The notes beneath the pieces were generated by a model. It was not told the origin of the DNA. It saw only the letters and a list, made by a program, of their open reading frames with translations, and did not search any database. 64,000 bases of DNA, taken from NCBI RefSeq assembly GCF_034702125.1, contig NC_085875.1:47189270-47253269 (forward strand), given 5' to 3'. Positions within the stretch are counted from its first letter, which is position 1. Each line of letters starts with the position of its first letter. The translations under genes were made by a program, and so were the position numbers. Origin of the DNA: Engraulis encrasicolus (taxonomy: Eukaryota > Chordata > Actinopteri > Clupeiformes > Engraulidae). Below are positions 35,208 to 46,017 of the stretch, piece by piece.

Positions 35208-37981
35208 ATGAGTACAATCGAGCAAGTAGAACTTAATGAAGACATTTATGCAAACAATGGTGATGAATCTCAAAGACGGGATGATTTGGATGAAGAACAG
35301 GTTGATCCTGATCTCCAAGGAGGATTCACAACACAAAATGGCAAGGACAAGTTCACAAGTAAGCATTCATTTTCATCCTCCTGAAAAATGCTATGTTTCG
35401 CTGTTTTACTACTTCAGGGGGTAGTTCTTTGCCATAAGAAAGTACTAGCCGCTGTGTGTGATGTAAAGGTAATAGATAGATACATAGCCTATAGAACTAG
35501 TTATAGTTTATGGTGTGTTTTCATATGTGCAGGAGGAGATTCCAGAGAGGTCAAATGCTACAGAGTGGCTGTAGTGAGTTTGGGGCCGCTGTGTGTTCTG
35601 CTGCTGGTGATTATCATAAGGCTGGCAACCAAACACATTACAGACACACAAAGACTGGAGAGTGAGATAAAACAACTGAAGCTAAATAATGATGATCTGA
35701 CTCAGTTACAGGCAAACATTACAAACTTGACCCAAGAGAAAGACAACATGATGAAGTGTGTTTGTAAGTATTTCAACAGTATTAAGGAACTAGGTCATGT
35801 GGATAATAACAGTATTGTTATTATTACAATACTGTTACTATCCACATGATTACGGTGAATTCTTTTGAAACTCGGTTGTCGAAAACCCTGACCTCCGCCT
35901 CTGGAAAGTGCAAAATAATGGGTACTCAACTCGGGGTTCTGAAACACAAACTTCGAGCAATTTGGTGTACCAGGAGTTTTCTAAAATTTAGTTTTTCTAT
36001 GTCCAGCTGTTGACATAGAACGCATTTAAAAGAAACGTTTGGAGAAAGAACTTGGGTCACCGACAATCGAGTTTCAAAAGAATGAGCCATTAGTTCCTTG
36101 TAACTTATTATTATTATTATTATTATTATTGTTATTATTATTAGAAGTAGTAGTAATAGTAGTATTAGTATTGTTATTGTTATTAGGCCTATTATAAAAA
36201 TTATTGATAATATTATTATTAAGAGTATCATTCAAAAATCAATTCAATGTTACTTTTAAGTTCCATATTTTCTTTATATGTTCCATGCTTTCTTAATACA
36301 GTGGCCCAGGAGAATAAAGACTTAACAATCACAATCCTATCACCATCCTGACTCAAGAGAAAGACCAATTGCGGACAGTGAACAGCAACCTGACTCAGTA
36401 CATAGAGCAACTGCAGACAACGGTCAGCCGTCTAAACATGCTGGGTGAGTAATAAAATAAATGCTGTCTTGACTATGTTTACTTTATCTAAACAAAGAGA
36501 TGTGTGGAGAATTGTACAATACTATATTTTCTGATAATGTATTTTATATTCTGTATGTTCCAACTGTAAACGGAATACAGCGCCAATAGAAATATTTAAC
36601 AATTGAAAATGGATTGATATGATGAGCAGTGAAAGTCCTACACAGAACACTACAAAACATGCCCAGGATATGTCAGTCCGGAAGGAGTAGAGCACTGCTT
36701 AATTACTCAATCCAACTTGGCGGGTTGGGAATCAATCTGGCAACCCCTTGAGCTATAAGTCTGACACCCACCCATGACTGAAATGTTCATGTTCTCTTTG
36801 TTGTGACTGGCATTAACATAACCAATACTGTATGTTTAACAATGTCTTTATTATTACAGGTGACTGGAAGAGCTTTGGTTCCAGCCGATACTACATATCC
36901 AGTGATGAGAGAAATTGGGCTGACAGTAAACAGCACTGCATGGATCTAGGGGGTGATCTGGTGATCATTGACAGTCAGGAGGAACAAGAATTTATCAACA
37001 CACAAATAAAGTCTATCTATGCCGAGACAAGAGCCTGGATTGGTCTCAGTGACTTGGAGACTGAGGGTGTCTGGAAATGGGTAGATGGCAAACCTCTGAG
37101 TAAATTTGGGTAAGGACATTCAGTGTTTCCCACAGAATCTTTGGAAACTATGGGGGCAGCAGGATTTTGTTGTGGGGGGAGGGGGTGTGTCACGCGGCGT
37201 AAAAAAAAGAAATAGGAGCACAGATAAGAATTTAGGAGCACTGTGAAATTGTTAACGCACAGACAAAAATGGTCTAAGAGAGTAGGCTACACCTTTTCCC
37301 CAACACACATAGGTGTACACATTCTACATGAGGGGTGCTGGTCACAGGCAAAATTCCTCCCATAAAAGGGTAAAAGGGCTGAACAACATATTACACATTT
37401 ATGTCTATACACATTCGTTACACATTAATTTCCATATGCAGCCCGATGTCTCCTCTGCTGTGTCAATGAAGGCCTGTTGCCTAACTCATTATCATACAAC
37501 TGTAAAACAAAGCCTGGGGAGTGTCAGTAAACTCATCCCAACTGTCCCTTCTCTCAAGGTTTTTTATTGCTCCCAAACCAGAGTTAACCACAACAACTTG
37601 ACTAGGCTTTTGATCCCTGTCTTTCAAGCACTCATGGTTTTCCCTATAGGATGTATTTACTCCAGGAGGAAAATGCGAAAGGAAAGGAAATCGTTTTTCA
37701 AATCGTTTAAAAGAAAACAGAAATCGTAAAAAAAACAAAAAAACAATGCTGTTTTACTTACCGTAGTACTATTGTATATTTTGAGCTACCATTTTCAGAA
37801 TGATAAGTAGGCTATTGATTATTTATTTCATTTCAGATTCTGGATGCAGGATGAACCAAATGACGACAAAGGTGCTGAAGACTGCGTGGAAACACTATAC
37901 CAATATAATCCACTCAAAACTTGGAATGATGCTATCTGCTCGATGGACAAGCATTGCATCTGTGAAATTAATCTCACATGA
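35208..37981 (+). CDS. C-type lectin receptor C (CD209/CLEC4-like)
   Basis: Predicted type II receptor of 258 residues. Exons used: 35208-35358, 35533-35763, 36860-37109, 37837-37981, phases 1, 1, 2. The tail has one tyrosine motif (EDIYANN). The membrane segment is VAVVSLGPLCVLLLVIII. The short stalk has two overlapping sequons (ANITNLT). The lectin domain is the most canonical of the three: QHCMDLGG, WIGL, EPN, WND, and Cys in the WNDAIC and CICE contexts, plus one extra Cys before ICE. An additional stalk exon (36302-36444) lies between exons 2 and 3 but is frameshifted; skipping it keeps the frame, because exon 2 ends and exon 3 starts in phase 1. AATAAA at 38118 is a likely poly(A) signal. 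By motif this is the copy most likely to keep mannose-type binding. Confidence 0.85.
35780..36105. mobile_element. MITE with a nested hairpin insertion
   Basis: AAGGAACTAGGTCA at 35783 and, after an interruption, ATTCTTTTGAAACTCGGTTG form the left arm. The complement on the right (36060-36105) reads AAGGAACTAATGGCTC then ATTCTTTTGAAACTCGATTG. The interruption at 35796-35860 is itself a hairpin: CATGTGGATAATAACAGTAT pairs with ATACTGTTACTATCCACATG. So a small hairpin element sits in the arm of another. Confidence 0.65.
36102..36230. repeat. TTA/TAG trinucleotide-rich tract
   Basis: Runs of TTATTATTATT and TAGTAGTAATAGTAGTATTA form an imperfect trinucleotide microsatellite in the lectin C intron. 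Confidence 0.85.
36302..36444 (+). pseudogene. Broken stalk exon of lectin C
   Basis: The exon has an acceptor (TTAATACAG) and a donor (CTGG|GTGAGT) and encodes coiled-coil sequence like that of genes A and B. It starts LAQENKDLTI and later reads LTQEKDQLRTVNSNLTQ in another frame. The length (143) is not a multiple of three, and the entry frame hits TGA at about 36349. If included, the protein would stop before the lectin domain. It is therefore a dying exon or an alternative truncating exon. Confidence 0.65.
36685..36785 (-). mobile_element. SINE remnant before lectin C domain exon
   Basis: GTAGAGCACTGCTTAATTAC, then TTGGCGGGTTGGGAATCAAT and AAGTCTGACACCCA, is a piece of the SINE seen at 29820-29930. 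The equivalent remnant is present in gene B at 27690-27770, both upstream of the same exon. Confidence 0.7.
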
Positions 37982-38387
37982 AAGTTTTCTGTTTATTTTG
38001 TTTTGCTTTTTCACAATGGTTGTATAGTCTTGCATCCTGAGCTGACTATTGCTTGTGTCTTTGGGTAACAAAGTAGCCTAGTAGTCGAATGCTGCAGATG
38101 AATATTATTAAAATGTCAATAAACAACAAAATGTGGCCAATGGCTCCTCTAATGTCCAAGTTTTTGTGTGGATTTCTTTTTTTTAAGCTTATCTATAAAT
38201 TGTGTGCTCTTTGTTGTTGTTGATGATACATATATTTGGATACCAATACAGTACTTCTTTATTTTCACTAACTTAACCTAAAGAGTGGTGGCTAAAGAAA
38301 ATCACCAGTTGTGTAAAACATGCACAGAATACGGAACTACTTCCTGGTTAGAAAGGTGGCTGCTTTTAGCATGATGAACTATTTTTG

Positions 38388-38672
38388 GGAGCGTACCTAT
38401 GTTTCCCAGGTCCTATGTTCCCCGGTCTTTGTATGTTCCCTGCATTGAATCTGACAAGGGGAGTATTCATGTCAAGTTTGCGCTCAGTGGCAGCCCAACC
38501 CTAACCATAACCATAACCCTAACAACAACCCACGCTCGCCATGCGGCAGCAGTCTACTTGGAAGCAGAGTGGAACAGAGAACCCTTTTTTGAAAAAAAGG
38601 TTCCAAGTTCCTGGGTAGCTACATAAGGAACATAGGACCTGAGGAACACAGGACCTGGGGAACATAGGGATG
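38388..38672. mobile_element. MITE with TATGTTCCC-type inverted ends
   Basis: Left CCTATGTTTCCCAGGTCCTA and right (complement) CCTATGTTCCCCAGGTCCTG form terminal inverted repeats. Several further AACATAGGACCTG words lie inside. No coding capacity. Confidence 0.65.
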
Positions 38673-39012
38673 ACCCCCTATTCTCTCTGGTGATTAGAGT
38701 AGTCCAAATATGGCCATGCATCTATAAGACCTGAAACTTGAAATCAGCGATTTCCTGGTACACAAGGGTTAAATAACTACCAAGAGAAATTCTTCACAAA
38801 ATCTCCTTCATGGCATTTCAACAAGCCCAGTTATAACAAGAGCATCTGAGAAAGCAAACCTGCCCCTGTGCCAATGCAGATGCACATGATGTGTCTTTGG
38901 CGCATTGTGGGTAGGCAGGCAGGCAGACCAACAGACAGACAGAAAGTCAGGAAGTCAGACAGACAGACGGACAGGGTTAACCTGACCGAACCCGCTCCGG
39001 GAGACATTAGAC

Positions 39013-39264
39013 CAGAGATGGGCAACTTTCATGATAAGGAGGCCCACACTTTTTCATTGCCACCATCGAAGGGCCACATGACAGATCTGACTGCAATTTG
39101 CAGAGTTCCAGGTGCTGCTGGTTACTCACTGCCAATATTGCATTTATTAGTGGTTTAAAAAAATCGAGAAATCTGGTCTTTTTTTCCCATTATGTTATAT
39201 CTACGGGCCGCACTGAGTGAGGCGGGCCGCATGTGGCCCCCGGGCCTCCAGTTGCCCGTCCCTG
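39013..39264. mobile_element. hAT-type MITE (CAGAGATGGGCAACT ends)
   Basis: The 252 bp unit starts CAGAGATGGGCAACT and ends AGTTGCCCGTCCCTG. It is flanked by CATTAGAC (39005-39012) and TATTAGAC (39265-39272), 7 of 8 identical. The interior has GGGCCGC/GGCCCCCGGGCC words typical of this fish family. Confidence 0.88.
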
Positions 39265-39854
39265 TATTAGACCATTAGACTGTATCATATGTGCTGTGTT
39301 TGTTAAATTGTGTCTTCTTTTGTACATTCACAATGAATAGGCCAAGGGGGGACAAATTTTAGTTCACATTCAAGACAGTTGTGTTCATGGCATATGAACA
39401 ACCCAGAACACATTTATGCTATGGTTGCCTTTCATTAATATTTACATTAGGAAATGGATGGGGAACCATTTTCATTCGTGGGGCCAATTCAAATTGTATA
39501 AAGTCCTCCAAGGGTTGTGTTAAGAGCACAGACCAGGACTTCCCCCTGCACATTAGGCCTATATTGAAGGCAGCCACCTTTAAACAGAGCCCATCTTCAC
39601 TAGTTCCCCTGAAAATATGACGTCATTGTATTGTAAATGTAATTTCTATGATTTCTTTACAAAACATGACAAATTTCATGAGAAACTGTATTACATTGAA
39701 ATGATATCATTAGCTGGATAAGACGGCCTGATAGGTTCCACACACCTGACCTACATGGACATGTCATCAGCAAGGAAAGGTACTGCTGCTTTTTGCCGAT
39801 ATTGGGACCTTTTAGAGCAGCACTGAGAGTGCTCTGGGACCAAGTACACTCTAA

Positions 39855-40420
39855 AGTAATGTTTCACAACGGGATGCTACAGACCCCTAGGAGGCATTGG
39901 GGAGTCCTAGGGGCAGTGTTGGGAATGTTCATTTTCTACAGGAACTAGTTCAAAGTTCAGTTCACACATCTCAGAATGAACTAGTTCGCTCATACTGTAG
40001 TTCATTATTGTTCATAGTGTATAGTTTGTTCATAGTTTCCAAAAATGAACTATACATAGTTCTTTTTTTACAAGAGATTGCGAGCTATATTGTTCAGTAT
40101 CACTGACAAACCCCATATAAAACCATTGACAGGCATTCATTTTTTTTATCAGAACAGTGAAAATATATGTGTTAGATGTTATTTTATATTATTGGGGCTC
40201 TTTTGAAATGTGTTTGGCTGAGGTTTCACCTGAGCACTAAGGAAATGAGGCACCCTATTAAACAAAGGCACATGCAGTTCGTTTGCAGGCACCAGAATGA
40301 ACTAGTTCATAGTTCGTTCATCATGCAGTACACAGTGAGCGTTCAGTTCAAGTTCGCCCAAATTATGAACTAGTTCATGAACTATAGTTCTCAAGAAAGG
40401 TTGAGAACCACTGCTCTAGA
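39855..40420. mobile_element. Nested repeats: CAGTGTTGGGAA element inside another
   Basis: A left fragment with CAGACCCCTAGGAGGCATTG is interrupted at about 39914 by CAGTGTTGGGAATGTTCATT and many GAACTAGTTC words. After about 40395 the outer unit resumes as AAAGGTTGAGAACCACTGCT, a common hAT terminus. The inner unit seems to lack its right terminus. Confidence 0.6.
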
Positions 40421-40479
40421 GGATGCCAAATTGACTAAGTGCACTAATAATTTAATTTTGGGTTTTTTATTATCAAAGG

Positions 40480-40872
40480 TAGGGATGGGATATCTGTATC
40501 GGTGTATCGGTATCGGGTTCAGATATCAACATAATTCAGAGGTCGGATCGGAATTTTCCTAAAGTATCGGAACTTTCCTGATACTAACATTGAGCCATTT
40601 CCAATGTTAATTTGAAATCATAATACTTGCATATTAGTTTTCAGGATGGGATTGGTACTTTTTTACTTGATACTTTTTACTTATTAATTGGTGTCCTGTT
40701 CTTCTAACTTCCTTTTCTGACCAAATAGCCTACTTGGGCCTATCGTAAGTTGAAACCCATGCATATATGTGGTTTTGGTATAGGATCGGAGTAATATCGG
40801 TATCTGCAGATATCCAAATTGAGATATCGGGATCGGATCGGAAGTGAAAAAATGTGTATCGGTGCATCCCTA
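40480..40872. mobile_element. MITE with TAGGGATG termini
   Basis: Starts TAGGGATGGGATATCTGTAT and ends GTATCGGTGCATCCCTA. The interior is rich in ATCGGTATCGG and GGATCGGA words. This matches a common fish hAT-derived non-autonomous family. A clear target duplication was not found. Confidence 0.75.
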
Positions 40873-41509
40873 ATCAATTACTAAATGATCCAACTTCGTT
40901 ACATTGATGATGTGTGTTACACTTTATCTTGATTCACCACATTGAAAATCCTTGGCACACCTCCCAGAGCTAGTGAGGAACACAGGGCAGCCATACTATT
41001 TTGAGGGTCATAGGATACATACTGTATGTGTCAACATGCTCTGGCCATGGTGGCCAAGAATTTGAAATGCATGCTAATGTTCAGTCTACTAATATACATA
41101 GGTTTTTCATTTACAAACATTTGTGTTGTGAGGAGGGGCCAGATGCTAAGCAGACAACCACTTGAGCTTATGGAGCTTATAAAAAATCAGAGGTTGAACA
41201 GTGCACAGCCAGGGTCGCGCAGCCAGGGATTGTTTATAAATGCTAAAACCATGTATAAGCACCAAAGCCAGAGACCTCTTTCCACCATCACCTGGACTTG
41301 TGTGTAATTTTTGATCACCGTTCCATGCATTGTCACAATTCTATTTTGTAAGGCAAATGGTATAGTCTACTGTAAGTACATGTATGTGAGTCAGGAAAGA
41401 ACAATCAATTAATCAATCAATCAATTAACCAATCAATGTACACCATCCAATTGTAATGTATTTCAATTGTGAACACAAGGCCTGCATCACCTTATCTGAC
41501 CCGTATCTG

Positions 41510-41651
41510 ATGGCGCATTGCTGCTTTTCCTGTGCAGCGTGCATGCACACTTTTCCATTTCAATGCAGTCTAATTAGAATTTTCTAACCAGAATGCATTG
41601 AAATGGAATAGTGTGCATGCACGCTTCACAGCAAAAGCAGCAATGCGCCAT
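41510..41651. mobile_element. Hairpin MITE
   Basis: Arms ATGGCGCATTGCTGCTTTTC and (complement) ATGGCGCATTGCTGCTTTTG pair over about 58 bases with few mismatches. They include GTGCATGCACAC and CCATTTCAATGCA, around a short AT-rich loop. Confidence 0.85.
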
Positions 41652-41941
41652 GAAAAACGGGGCCAATTGGACAGATTTAGTATTTATGGATGCCTGACCC
41701 CTGCTGGACTATGTGTGTATTGCCGCTCTGGTTTTTGTGTCCATGTACTGATGTTTTCATCATAAATAATACAATCTCATTCTAACCATGTAACTCTCCA
41801 GGCTGTTATCTGTTTCTTGAATGCATCGATTTAATGTTTACCTCTTATCAAGCACTGATACCTAATCAGAATGTTTAAACATAAGTTTCACTAAGGGTTG
41901 ACTGATTAATTTATAGATATTTACAGCAATCCTAAGCAGTA

Positions 41942-44446
41942 ATGGAGAATCCCTTTGAATTTGAATCCACTGCAGATGACGCCAGGGGCATATACCTCAA
42001 AGGTGGTTCAGGAGTAAACCAGCTTAAGTTAAGAGGTAGATCATCTTATAGGAGAGCCTGGAGTCCTCATTTTGAGGCCTCTGGTCTCTTACAATTGTAG
42101 AGAACTAAAGGTGCATTCACGTGCCGTGGGAAAGATGATGCTTTTCACTTTAAAAGTGGAAATTACTAGGGTGTTGCGTTCCTTTTGTTGTTTCTAAGTC
42201 CTTTTGTTGTCATAGTGACTTAAACAAAGCCAAAGTGTATCATGACAATGTTGTTGGTGTCCATGTTTGAAACCTCCAAACATACATGTAACCATTTTGT
42301 GATTCATATTTGGCTTGTGCTTGTGCCAGTTTTATTCGATCCTTTTGAAACACGGAGGGTCATACACATGCTGCACCTGCAAGTGGCGCGTCACTTCCAC
42401 TGGATGTGCTTCCCTAGCCAGGCTGCGTCTTCCTAATGACGCAACACATATCTTCTGATGGTCATTTTGACAATGAATGACTTAAGCAAGTCGCCCATTA
42501 GAAAACAAACGCACAGGTCCATAGAAAACCCCATTAGTGGTCAAATCCAATTTTATTTTGCATCACAATGTTACAAAAACATGAATTCATATATTTTACA
42601 GTAGTCATCAAAACATTCACTAAAAGTATCAACCTAGATGAACTCACAGGAATAATAAATAGTGTGGAAGATCAATCAGTTTCTTTATCTCCAATGAAAA
42701 TTAAAATCTATAGCAATAATAAAAACATTCATAATTGAAGTCACCACAAGTCACATTGAACACAAATCAAACCTGAATGTCATTTCATGCCCATGATACT
42801 CAATTGATTGTAATTGCAAACAAGAAAAACATTAAATAGAGGAAAATCATCTGTCAAATTTATTTTCAAGTAAACCGCACTGTCTGCCAGTAGATATGAC
42901 TGCATCCGCATTCCTGAGACAGCAGAAATGCAAACTGAAATGACTGATGGAGAAGAAAAAAAGAAGAAAAAAACCAGCAAATAAAAGACAGGAAAGAAAA
43001 TTGTTACTGAAAAGACCTGACAGCTCACCCAGCCTCAGGGCAGAATAGTGAGACAATACCTCCCAGTGCTTACTCTGGCAAAGTGTCACCAGGTGACTGT
43101 AGGGACACGCAGGTCCTTTTCAAAATGGAGGGAGAGGATTTGTTTGAATGCCCATTCTATTCTGCTTGCCTCGTAATAGTGCATTATTTACTGCATTATT
43201 CCCCACATTATTCATCCCTTTCATTCGAAAGCACTGGCAACAAAAGTTTGAAAAGAATACAAGAACTAAAGATTGTTAAATTGTGCAAAAGTCAGAGGAT
43301 TTCTTTCATTCTCAGAGATCACCATGGGACATGCCTCCCTACACCATCCTCCTCAGCTTATACAAATAAACATGTGTCAGTTGAGTGTGATGCTAGATTT
43401 GAATTTGTGAAGTCATTGTTAAGCCAAAATATGTCTGGGAATTGCTTATATTTCATTTGTGGTCATTTAACTCTCTTTATTTCTGTACTTCTTTAACTTA
43501 CAAATGTAGGCATCAATCGAAACCAATTGATAAATCACAAATGGATGACCACAATAAGTTACTAAGGGCTAAAAGGTATGTAAATAACAGCAGAAAACAG
43601 TTACGTCATAACCAAATGCCCCAGTAATCACAGAAACACAGCAAAAGATTAATATTTTCCCTTCCCAAACATTCTTACATTTTACAGACCAACCACATCG
43701 TATTGGAATAGTCAACCTATTCTTAAAAATAATAGATTCTTATCAACAACATAATCACTGTCAATTGTATCAAAATACCACACATGCTTCAGATTGTGTG
43801 ATCTGATCGCCAATTTGTCTTACAGCATTGTGTAATGACAAGATTACAGCAGAACCACTGGACAGTCAGTATATCAGCCAAGTTGGACGCCTAAAGTCAG
43901 AAATCAGGATAGACCAAACGGAAAAGTGGGTGTTGGGGAGAGATTGTCAAAGACATCAATTGGCAGTATTGTCCACGGGTTGGCACCAGCTGCAGTCCCA
44001 CCAACCCAATGTTGGACAGAAGTCAACCTTAACGTTTAATTTTGTTTTTGGAGAGGTATCATTTGTTGTCATGGCAGCAGCTAAACGCACAACAAAATGC
44101 ACCTTATTACCACGCCCATTTAAACTTTTGTTGCGTTACTATATCATTTCCTGTCTGCTAAAACCAGTCAGGCTGCCCATAGCCCTTGTGAATGAGTAAG
44201 CACTAGCAACTTCTACCAAAATAGCAATGGTGTCGCCATATAACTGTGGATAATAAGGTAGATAGAACTTTGGAATCATTAGAAAAGATTGACCTCAGCT
44301 GGATAGACTGAGATGATGAGCTGCACAGAACCAATGAGTGACAGCCAGAGATGTATTAAGTACAAGTATTAGAACCCTTACCGATGTAATTACAACACTA
44401 GTGGTATGATATTACATTATTGTAACTATGTAATATATCGTACTGC
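41942..44446. other. Intergenic, no gene recognised
   Basis: The frame from ATG 41942 (MENPFEFESTADDARGIYLK) is acidic with one tyrosine, faintly like a lectin first exon, but no partner exons follow. A minus-strand AATAAA lies at about 42552 and the sequence from 42550 to 43130 is repeat-poor. This could be a distant 3' UTR end of the minus-strand TMEM62, which I cannot prove. The 123-codon frame at 43828-44199 has no recognisable motif. Confidence 0.4.
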
Positions 44447-44620
44447 CAGGGCTGTAATTTCACTATTTTTAATCACCAGCCAAAATGGCTAGTAGATGTT
44501 AATCTTACAAACCAAACACATACTCACTCATGGGTCAAAGTGGCTAGTGAGTTGGTCTTTTCTACCAAATGAAATTTCACCAGCATTTGGCAAGTTGGCT
44601 GGTGTTAATTTAGAACCCTG
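44447..44620. mobile_element. hAT-type MITE (CAGGGCTNTAA family), copy 1
   Basis: Starts CAGGGCTGTAATTTCAC and ends AATTTAGAACCCTG, with GCCAAAATGGCTAGTAGAT inside. Flanks CGTACTGC and CATACTAC match at 6 of 8. A second copy is at 55120-55290. Confidence 0.8.
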
Positions 44621-44936
44621 CATACTACTAGTGTTGTAGTTAGATTCATAAGAGTACTTCTACTTCTAATTTATAGAACTCTGGTGACAGCTATTAGCTG
44701 CACTGTACTGGTTGGGTAAGGGTGGGGAAAGGTGTTACCATCAGCATGTTCTTCAGTTCCACAAAATCAGTCAGGTAAACAAAAAAAAAGTCAGTGGCAG
44801 GGAGAATACACAAAAAAATGCAAGGAAAAAAAAAAGATAATTTCATTGGCACCGAACATTTTAAATAATGGTGATACAACCATACCGGTAATAATATTTA
44901 ACCATTTAAAAAACATAACTGTCATAACTGTGGAAG

Positions 44937-45068
<132 letters not shown>

Positions 45069-45152
45069 AGTGACAGGCAGGCCTTGGTGTCCCTGTTGAG
45101 ATGGAGTACGGGGCTATGTGGTGGTGAGGGTGACGTGTCAGCATCAGCGGTA

Positions 45153-45156
<4 letters not shown>

Positions 45157-45241
<85 letters not shown>
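45157..45241. repeat. (GT)n microsatellite
   Basis: Pure TG repeat of about 85 bases, separated from the first by about 90 bases of unique sequence. Confidence 0.98.
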
Positions 45242-45242
<1 letters not shown>

Positions 45243-45375
45243 TAGGAGGTGTGTCAATGTCAGTGGTAGCCTGTGGTGGTGGATTGTCATGATGCCAAGC
45301 TGGCTTTAATGTCACTGCTGAGGCAGGTGGGGCACAGGACTGTATGTCAGTGGTAATCTGTAGTTGTGTGTCTGT

Positions 45376-45754
45376 ATTATGCCGTGTCCAGACCAAGAGC
45401 GAACTACGCTGCCTGGTAGCGTGGGTAGCAGAAGAAGTTTCGCCTTGAATTCGCTGTATTCGCTGCAGACGCAGCATTGACATGTTTGATTCAGCTAATC
45501 ACATAACGGCTCTGGCTTGACAGCCTGGGACATTCGGAGATATGAACGTTCCGATTGGTTTTCGCCGAGCAGCGTCAGAGCGAATTCGCCTGCGATTAGA
45601 TTTAGTTTAAACGTCAAAATTCGCTCTGGTCGCGCAAGAAGCTTCGCTCCTGGCGAATTCGCTTTGGTAGCGCAGGTCGCGTGCCCTCCATAGAGAAATA
45701 ATGACTTCCGTCGCTTCATTCGCTCCGTTCGGTCCTGGTCTGTACAGGGCATTA
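45376..45754. mobile_element. MITE with CGAATTCGC-rich interior
   Basis: Left end TTATGCCGTGTCCAGACCAA and right end (complement TAATGCCCTGTACAGACCAG) are inverted repeats. The interior repeats TTCGCTCTGG/GCGAATTCGC words. The target duplication and superfamily are unclear. Confidence 0.7.
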
Positions 45755-46017
45755 GGGGATGGGGCAGTGGAGGCGGCGTAGGACATGATGCCAGGTTGGT
45801 CTTGACGTCGCCACTGAGGTGTATGGTGGTGGGGAGCTGCATCGGTGTCAGCGGTAGTCTGTGGTGGCGTGCGTGCATGTGCATGTGCATGCGTGTGTGT
45901 GTGTTTAGGAGTTGTGGTGTGGTGTGTCAGTGTGGTAGGAGGTGTGTCCATGTCAATGTAGTCTGTGGTGGTGCGTGTGTGTAGGTGAGGGGTTGGGGGA
46001 GTGGAGGGGGGCGAAGG

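Larger units (their letters stand above)
38673..41941. other. Intergenic repeat-rich region after lectin C
   Basis: Besides the elements listed separately I see no gene. A segment at about 41669-41730 (TTTATGGATGCCTGACCCCT, then GACTATGTGTGTATTG) resembles blocks downstream of lectin A (21241-21300) and lectin B (29038-29095). Confidence 0.5.

Noticed and set aside
36102..36230. CRISPR-like or regular direct repeat array
   Set aside because: It is a trinucleotide microsatellite, and the genome is eukaryotic.
41942..42100. Possible first exon of a fourth complete lectin gene
   Set aside because: The acidic start with one tyrosine is only vaguely similar, the donor is weak, and no membrane or lectin exon follows before the minus-strand TMEM62.
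43828..44199. 123-codon open frame
   Set aside because: No family-like motif was recognised and there is no supporting exon or regulatory signal.
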